Shown piece after piece: positions 5,915 through 9,968 of a DNA stretch of 9,968 bases. Each line of letters opens with the position of its first letter. The stretch's first letter is position 1. The notes below the pieces were generated by a model. That model saw only the letters and a list, made by a program, of their open reading frames with translations, searched no databases and was not told the origin of the DNA. Position numbers and translations under genes: made by a program. Source of the stretch: Acidimicrobiia bacterium. Its GTDB lineage: Bacteria > Actinomycetota > Acidimicrobiia > Spongiisociales > ZC4RG35. The stretch is from the NCBI GenBank assembly GCA_025929005.1, contig JAICND010000023.1, forward strand, positions 1-9,968, in the 5' to 3' direction.

Positions 5915-8900
5915 TGGAAATCCCGCGACTTCAGGCCCGTTGCGTTTAGCGGGCGGAAGCGGTGGGCCATCAGGTTGGTGACGCCATCCCGGTACTCAAG
6001 GCGGCCACCGATCACCACGGCCGGGTAACGGCGGGCCTCCTCCCGGTACTTCACCCAGACTTCGGGCAACACCACCACGTTCAACATCCCGGTCTCGTCC
6101 TCGAGGTTGAAGAAGATCACCCCCCGGGCGGTTCCGGGCCGCTGGCGGTGGGTCACCATCCCTCCCACCTTGGCGGGAGCCCCGTTGCGGCGCATCTCCA
6201 GGGCTTCCATCACGGTCAGGCATCCTTCCGCCGCCAACTCGGCCCGGATGAACTGGATGGGATGGGTGTTGGACACCCCGGTCGCCCACAGATCCGCCTG
6301 GTGGGACTCCTCTATCCCCATCGGCGCCAAGAGAGGAGGGTCGATCCCCGACGCCAGCGACAGCTTTTCGGGAGAGATTTCCGCCAGCGCCCCGGCCGCC
6401 CACAACCCTTCCCTTCGCTCCAGCCCGAGGTCGGTCAGCGCCCCGGCCGCCGCCAGACCCTCCAGGGCATCCACCGGCAATCCGGTCCGGTGAGCGAGAT
6501 CCTGCGGATCAGAAAACGGGCCACTGAGTTGGCGGGCAGCCTCGATGCGGTCGATCTCTGACTCCCCCAGGTTGCGAACATATCGCAGACCCATCCGCAC
6601 CGCCACAGCCGGCCGCAGCGGGTCTTCCACCGGGCCCCGTCCCCGTCGCCAAGAGGTGCCGTAGAAGGAGACGGTGTCGTCGGGATCGGCCTCGGCCGCT
6701 TCGATGGTGCAGTCGTGAAAGGACCGGTTGATGCAGGGCTCCACAACTATCACACCGTGGCGTTGGGAGTCCTGCACGAGAGAGTTGGGACTGTAAAAGC
6801 CCATGGGTTGGGCGTTGAGCAACCCCGCCAGGAACTCGGCCGGCCAGTGGAATCGCAACCAGGCCGACATGTAGACGATGTAGGCGAAGCTGACCGAATG
6901 GCTCTCGGGAAAACCGAAATGGGCGAAGCCCTGCAGTTTCTCCCAGATCTCCTCGGCGGCCGCTCCCGTCACCCCCTGTCCGGCCATCCCGGCAAAGACT
7001 TCCTCTCGCAGGCGTTCCATCGCTTTCTCCGAGCGCTTGTGGGTCATGGCCTGGCGCAGCCGGTCGGACTGGCCACCGTCGAAACCGGCGCACACCCTGG
7101 CCAGTTCCATCAGCTGCTCCTGGAAGATCGGCACCCCCATGGTCTTTTCGAGGATCGGCTCGGTGAGCGGATGCGGATACCGGACGGGCTCTTCCCGGTT
7201 GCGGCGTCGCAGATAGGGATGGACCGACTGGCCCTGGATGGGCCCCGGACGGATCAGGGCAACCTCCACAGCCAGGTCGTAGAAGGTGCGGGGTTTCATC
7301 CGCGGCAACGTCGCCATCTGCGCCCGCGACTCCACCTGGAACAGACCCACCGTGTCGGCTTTGGTGAGTGTGTGATAGATGGTCGGCTCCTGGGGAATGG
7401 TGGCGAGGTCGATCACCACCCCGTGGGCATCGGCGATGTAGTCGACGGTCAGGTGGAGGGCGTTGAGCATCCCCAACCCGAGCAGGTCGAACTTGACGAT
7501 CCCGATCGAGGCGCAGTCGTCCTTGTCCCATTGGAGGACGGTGCGACCCTCCATCCGCCCCCATTCCATCGGCACCACCTGCCAGAGGGGACGATCGGCG
7601 ATGACCATGCCTCCGGAGTGGATGCCGAGGTGGCGGGGAAACCCATCGAGACGCCAGCAGACGTCGTAGAGAAGATCGGCGGTGAGACCTTCCGGCAAAG
7701 GGGCATCGAGGCGGAGTTGGGCAGGGTCGTGGGTGTCGACGAACTTGGAGAGGCCGTCGACCTGGGCCTGGCTGAACCCGAAGGTCTTGCCGACGTCGCG
7801 TAACACCGACCGGGCCCGGTAGGTGATCACGTTGGCCACCATCGCCGCTCGCTCCCGGCCGTAGCGGCGATAGCAGTACTGGATGACCTCCTCGCGCCGG
7901 TCGGCTTCGAGATCGAGGTCGATGTCGGGGGGGCGGCCTCTCTCCTCGGACAGAAACCGCTCAAAGGGCAACCCGAGTCGGATCGGGTCGACCCTGGTCA
8001 GATTGAGACAACGACAGACCGCCGAGTCGGCTCCTGACCCCCTGATCTGGCAGTAGATCTGCTGGCCGCGGGCGAAGTTGACGATGTCCCACACCACCAG
8101 GAAGTAGCCGGGAAACCCGAGGCGGTCGATGATCCGCAACTCGTGCTCGAGGCGGCGGTGGGCAACGGGGTCGATCCCCCCTTCTCCATCACCGGGGTAG
8201 ACGGTGCGGGCACCTTCCCAGGTGAGATGAGTCAGGTACTCCATCTCCGATCGAAAGTGCCCGGGCATCGGATCGACCCTCTTTCCTCCGGCCACTTCTC
8301 GAGAAACCAACACGTCGGAGGAAAGAGGGTCGAGAAAATCCGGTAGGTGTGGTGCCACCAGTCGGAGGTCGAAGGCGAGTTGCTCGGCCAAAGCGACGGC
8401 GTTGTCGACCGCTCCCGGATAGCGGCGGAAACGTCGGACCATCTCCGTAGTGCTCTTGAGGTAGCGCTCGTCGGTGGCGGGGCGAAAACCATCGGCCTGG
8501 GCCAGGGAGCGCCGTCCATCGATGGCGGCGAGGACTTCGGAGAGATCGGCCTCCTCCCGGCGGTGATAGTGGACGTTGTTGGTGGCGACCACCGGAAGGT
8601 TGAGCCTTCCCGACACTTCCCACAGCAGGTCGTTGCGGGGGTCGTCTTCGGGCATGCCGTGATGCCACATCTCCAGGAAGAACCGGTTTCCAAAAACCTC
8701 CCGGAGTCTGATCGAGTTGGCCATGGCCCCCGCCAAATCTCCCTTTTGGGAGGCGGCCGGCACGGCTCCCTGCCAGCAGCCGCTGAGGGCGACAATGTCA
8801 GAGCCTTTCGCCACCTCGACCAGGTCTTCCCACAGATATATAGGACGGTCCTTCTCACCCCGGAACTGGGCGGTCGTCACCATCAAAGAGAGACTCCGAT

Positions 8901-9309
8901 ATCCCTCCGGTGATCCGGCCAACAGAATCAGGTGATCGGTAGGCGGAAGATCGACGGGCTTGGAGCCGTGCATTCGCTTCGAACGACCCCTTCGGGTCCG
9001 GAGAGTCGGAAGTCGGAAGTCGGAAGTTTGATCCCGCAACTCGGCTTTTCTGATGGGATCGGCTTCCGTCTTCTGTTTTCCGTCTTCCGTCTTGGAAAGT
9101 CCAATTTCCACTCCGAAGACCGCCGGAAGGCCTGCCTCGCGGGCGGCGTTGGAGAAGCGGACCGCCCCGTAAAACCCGTCGTGGTCGGTGACAGCCAGTG
9201 CCCGGTATCCAAGATCTACCGCCGTTTCAACCAGGGATTCGGGATGCGATGCCCCGTCCAGAAACGAGAAGTTGGTGTGGCAATGGAGTTCGGCGTAGTC
9301 GTCGTCCAC
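5911..9309 (-). CDS. dnaE2: Error-prone DNA polymerase DnaE2/ImuC
   Basis: This 1132-residue C-family polymerase catalyses SOS translesion synthesis, in mycobacteria together with ImuA' and ImuB; neither is adjacent here. The N-terminal PHP domain starts YAELHCHTNFSFLDGASHPE with H9/H11 and TDHDG (41-45). The palm holds PDIDLD (461-466, metal-binding D464 and D466) and KFDLLGLGML, whose Asp is the third carboxylate. ANVITYRARSVLRDVGK, HLGIHSGGMVIADRP and FPESHSVSFAYIVY are DnaE2-typical. A C-terminal OB fold (GAPAKVGGMVTHRQRP) and the terminal SRDFH support DnaE2 rather than replicative DnaE1. It is longer than the usual 1050-1090 residues; two in-frame extra segments (about 73-102 and 326-346) account for the excess and coincide with palindromic DNA elements. 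The GTG at 9309 is preceded by TAGTAT at 6 nt, adjoining a LexA box. The assignment is firm. Confidence 0.95.
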   Translation of the reverse strand: MDDDYAELHCHTNFSFLDGASHPESLVETAVDLGYRALAVTDHDGFYGAVRFSNAAREAGLPAVFGVEIGLSKTEDGKQKTEADPIRKAELRDQTSDFRLPTLRTRRGRSKRMHGSKPVDLPPTDHLILLAGSPEGYRSLSLMVTTAQFRGEKDRPIYLWEDLVEVAKGSDIVALSGCWQGAVPAASQKGDLAGAMANSIRLREVFGNRFFLEMWHHGMPEDDPRNDLLWEVSGRLNLPVVATNNVHYHRREEADLSEVLAAIDGRRSLAQADGFRPATDERYLKSTTEMVRRFRRYPGAVDNAVALAEQLAFDLRLVAPHLPDFLDPLSSDVLVSREVAGGKRVDPMPGHFRSEMEYLTHLTWEGARTVYPGDGEGGIDPVAHRRLEHELRIIDRLGFPGYFLVVWDIVNFARGQQIYCQIRGSGADSAVCRCLNLTRVDPIRLGLPFERFLSEERGRPPDIDLDLEADRREEVIQYCYRRYGRERAAMVANVITYRARSVLRDVGKTFGFSQAQVDGLSKFVDTHDPAQLRLDAPLPEGLTADLLYDVCWRLDGFPRHLGIHSGGMVIADRPLWQVVPMEWGRMEGRTVLQWDKDDCASIGIVKFDLLGLGMLNALHLTVDYIADAHGVVIDLATIPQEPTIYHTLTKADTVGLFQVESRAQMATLPRMKPRTFYDLAVEVALIRPGPIQGQSVHPYLRRRNREEPVRYPHPLTEPILEKTMGVPIFQEQLMELARVCAGFDGGQSDRLRQAMTHKRSEKAMERLREEVFAGMAGQGVTGAAAEEIWEKLQGFAHFGFPESHSVSFAYIVYMSAWLRFHWPAEFLAGLLNAQPMGFYSPNSLVQDSQRHGVIVVEPCINRSFHDCTIEAAEADPDDTVSFYGTSWRRGRGPVEDPLRPAVAVRMGLRYVRNLGESEIDRIEAARQLSGPFSDPQDLAHRTGLPVDALEGLAAAGALTDLGLERREGLWAAGALAEISPEKLSLASGIDPPLLAPMGIEESHQADLWATGVSNTHPIQFIRAELAAEGCLTVMEALEMRRNGAPAKVGGMVTHRQRPGTARGVIFFNLEDETGMLNVVVLPEVWVKYREEARRYPAVVIGGRLEYRDGVTNLMAHRFRPLNATGLKSRDFH
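8273..8333. repeat. Nested palindrome with 18-bp perfect arms inside dnaE2
   Basis: TCGACCCTCTTTCCTCCG (8273-8290) and CGGAGGAAAGAGGGTCGA (8316-8333) are perfect reverse complements. The 25-nt loop holds a second perfect 10-bp palindrome, TTCTCGAGAA (8296-8305). The 61 bp encode about residues 326-346 (DPLSSDVLVSREVAGGKRVDP) in the dnaE2 frame. In ordinary DnaE2 proteins the text runs almost directly from VAPxLPxF to PxGH, so this appears to be an in-frame insertion. Arms this long do not arise by chance in a coding stretch. Confidence 0.85.
9004..9093. repeat. Heptamer-repeat inverted element inside dnaE2
   Basis: On the plus strand AGTCGGA is repeated three times plus AGT (9004-9027). Facing it are four copies of a CTTCCGT-like heptamer plus CTT (9063-9093), which pair with the first block apart from one T:T mismatch per unit. 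Between them an inner perfect inverted repeat, GATCCC (9030-9035) and GGGATC (9055-9060), gives a nested hairpin. In the dnaE2 frame this encodes residues 73-102, a KTEDGKQKTE...TSDFRLPT text, between the PHP segment GVEIGLS and DHLILLA. From memory, such KTED/TSDFRLP translations recur in unrelated environmental proteins and mark a dispersed repeat. Confidence 0.8.
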
Positions 9310-9315
9310 CCGGCC

Positions 9316-9321
9316 ATACTA
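9316..9321 (-). promoter_or_regulatory. -10 box (TAGTAT) of dnaE2
   Basis: TAGTAT on the minus strand matches TANNNT well and ends exactly 6 nt before the GTG at 9309. Transcription would start at the G of the start codon, giving a leaderless mRNA. The LexA box abuts it directly upstream, so bound LexA would block polymerase. Confidence 0.65.
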
Positions 9322-9337
9322 TCGAACACTTGTTCGG
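9322..9337. promoter_or_regulatory. LexA (SOS) box between dnaE2 and dodecin
   Basis: TCGAACACTTGTTCGG matches the actinobacterial SOS box TCGAAC-N4-GTTCGA at every specified base but the last. It fills the space between the two divergent -10 boxes, touching that of dnaE2 and ending 4 bp before that of dodecin. The dnaE2 gene is a known LexA target in mycobacteria, which supports function here. Confidence 0.88.
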
Positions 9338-9341
9338 CTGG

Positions 9342-9347
9342 TACCGT
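9342..9347 (+). promoter_or_regulatory. -10 box (TACCGT) of the dodecin operon
   Basis: TACCGT fits TANNNT and ends exactly 6 nt before the ATG at 9354, mirroring the dnaE2 promoter. The -35 position would fall within the LexA box and the opposing -10 element, so the two promoters overlap on opposite DNA strands. Confidence 0.55.
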
Positions 9348-9353
9348 TGCCCG

Positions 9354-9575
9354 ATGGCCATATCCAAGACAATCAGGCTCTCTGGTGGATCCTCGGACTC
9401 CATCGAGGACGCCATTCGCACCGTCCTCGCCCGGGCCGCGGTGACCATTCGCGACATTTCCCGCTTCCGGGTAGTGGAGGTCGGTGGCAAGGTCGACAGC
9501 GCTGGCGTCCCCACCAACTTCGAAGTGACCGTCGACATCACCTTCAACGTGCGCGAGGCGATCCAGGGTGAGTGA
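9354..9575 (+). CDS. Dodecin family flavin-binding protein
   Basis: The product is 73 residues, the usual size of a dodecin, a small protein whose twelve copies form a hollow shell that binds riboflavin, FMN or FAD and may store or buffer flavins. It begins MAISKTIRLSGGSSDSIEDAI and contains the helix EDAIRTVLARAAVTIRDIS, followed by the strands SRFRVVEVGGKVDSAGVPTNFEVTVDITFNVRE, matching the family's beta-alpha-beta-beta plan. The expected flavin-stacking tryptophan near residue 36 is replaced: the typical text is T-L-R-x-L-x-W-F-E-V, and here it is TIRDISRFRVVEV, with Arg-Phe at that place, as in dodecins of different flavin preference. The frame is open upstream to 9198, but ATG 9354 gives the canonical N-terminus and sits 6 nt after a -10 box. 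It overlaps the MBL gene by 8 nt and shares a LexA box with dnaE2. Confidence 0.88.
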   Translation: MAISKTIRLSGGSSDSIEDAIRTVLARAAVTIRDISRFRVVEVGGKVDSAGVPTNFEVTVDITFNVREAIQGE

Positions 9576-9968
9576 CCTGCCCCCGGCCCGCTCCCTGGGC
9601 CAGGGGATCTCGATCATCTCACTCCCCCTTCCATTTCGAAGTCCGCCATCGGTCAATGCCTATATCGTCGAAGGCTCATCGGAGCTCACCCTGATCGACT
9701 GCGGGGTCGACTCGCCCGAAGCTCACCAGGTGCTGATGACCGGGCTGAACATCCTCGGCCACGATCCCACGACTATCAAGACCCTGGTCGTGAGCCACCT
9801 CCACCCCGATCACGTGGGAATGTCGCCGCGTCTGGTGCGTGACCTCGGTCTTCGCACGGTGATGCACAAGCGCGCCGCCAATCTGGTCACCCGTTACAAC
9901 GACACCGAAGATTTCCGCCGGCGCACAGCCGCCCTCGCCGACCGTTTTGGGGTACCCCCCTCGGCCCG
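9568..9968 (+). CDS. MBL-fold metallo-hydrolase, N-terminal part (runs off right edge)
   Basis: A frame starting at GTG 9568 is open for 133 codons to the window edge. It shows the beta-lactamase-like metal-hydrolase pattern: NAYIVEG (30-36), LTLIDCGVDS (40-49), then SHLHPDHVGM (76-85), giving the HxHxDH zinc motif H77, H79, D81 and H82, followed by VMHKRAANLV. Later metal ligands are beyond the edge. The N-terminal LGQGISIISLPLPFRSPPSVNAY resembles MBL hydrolases related to glyoxalase II, but the substrate cannot be told. Its start lies inside the dodecin gene with an 8-nt overlap, and GAGG about 9 nt upstream can serve as ribosome site, so the two are translated from one message. This places it under the same LexA-associated promoter. 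The fold is certain; the activity is not. Confidence 0.88.
   Translation, partial: MSDLPPARSLGQGISIISLPLPFRSPPSVNAYIVEGSSELTLIDCGVDSPEAHQVLMTGLNILGHDPTTIKTLVVSHLHPDHVGMSPRLVRDLGLRTVMHKRAANLVTRYNDTEDFRRRTAALADRFGVPPSA

Noticed and set aside
6715..7803. Long open frame on the plus strand opposite dnaE2
   Set aside because: It is antisense to conserved polymerase motifs and has no family features of its own.
9004..9093. CRISPR-like repetition
   Set aside because: Units are 7 bp without spacers and lie in frame inside dnaE2.
9198..9353. N-terminal extension of dodecin
   Set aside because: It would run through the start of dnaE2, the LexA box and both promoters; ATG 9354 gives the family-typical N-terminus.

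Overview
This is a GC-rich bacterial window with dense gene packing, GTG and TTG starts, and almost no Shine-Dalgarno sequences ahead of first genes. A -10-like hexamer sits 6 or 9 nt before the start codon of seven genes, and one intergenic region carries a TCGAAC-N4-GTTCG LexA box. Together with a DnaE2-type polymerase, these traits point to an actinobacterium, possibly of the Acidimicrobiia type. The taxon is an inference. No mobile-element gene, RNA gene or CRISPR array was seen.

Layout. 1-752 (minus): a flavin reductase-like protein followed 9 nt later by the N-terminus of an SDR oxidoreductase that runs off the left edge. 817-1323 (plus): a UspA-like protein whose 3' end overlaps by 45 bp the convergent 1279-3210 (minus) MsbA-like ABC exporter half-transporter. 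3261-4013 (minus): an uncharacterised lipoprotein with a hairpin just after its stop. 4086-5237 (plus): type II 3-dehydroquinate dehydratase fused in frame to an alpha/beta hydrolase. 5327-5914 (plus): a membrane-anchored lysozyme-like/transglycosylase-like protein with valine where the catalytic glutamate is expected; its stop overlaps the stop of the convergent 5911-9309 (minus) dnaE2/imuC error-prone polymerase gene. 9354-9575 (plus): dodecin, followed with an 8-nt overlap by an MBL-fold hydrolase that runs off the right edge.

How the parts fit. The dnaE2 and dodecin genes diverge from a 44-bp region holding two back-to-back leaderless-type promoters with a nearly perfect LexA box between them. 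This ties dnaE2 to the SOS response and suggests that dodecin and the MBL hydrolase may be damage-regulated too. The rest of the window looks like separate housekeeping or stress genes, each with its own promoter.

The most unusual structure is inside coding DNA. The dnaE2 gene contains two in-frame segments that look like inserted palindromic elements: a 61-bp nested palindrome with 18-bp perfect arms, and a 90-bp heptamer-repeat inverted element. Both fall where the protein appears to have extra residues compared with ordinary DnaE2. A weaker imperfect inverted repeat lies in an extra loop of the ABC exporter. This resembles, in principle, the palindromic elements that insert in frame into Rickettsia genes. 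The AroQ-hydrolase fusion and the glutamate-less lysozyme-like protein are the other main points of interest.
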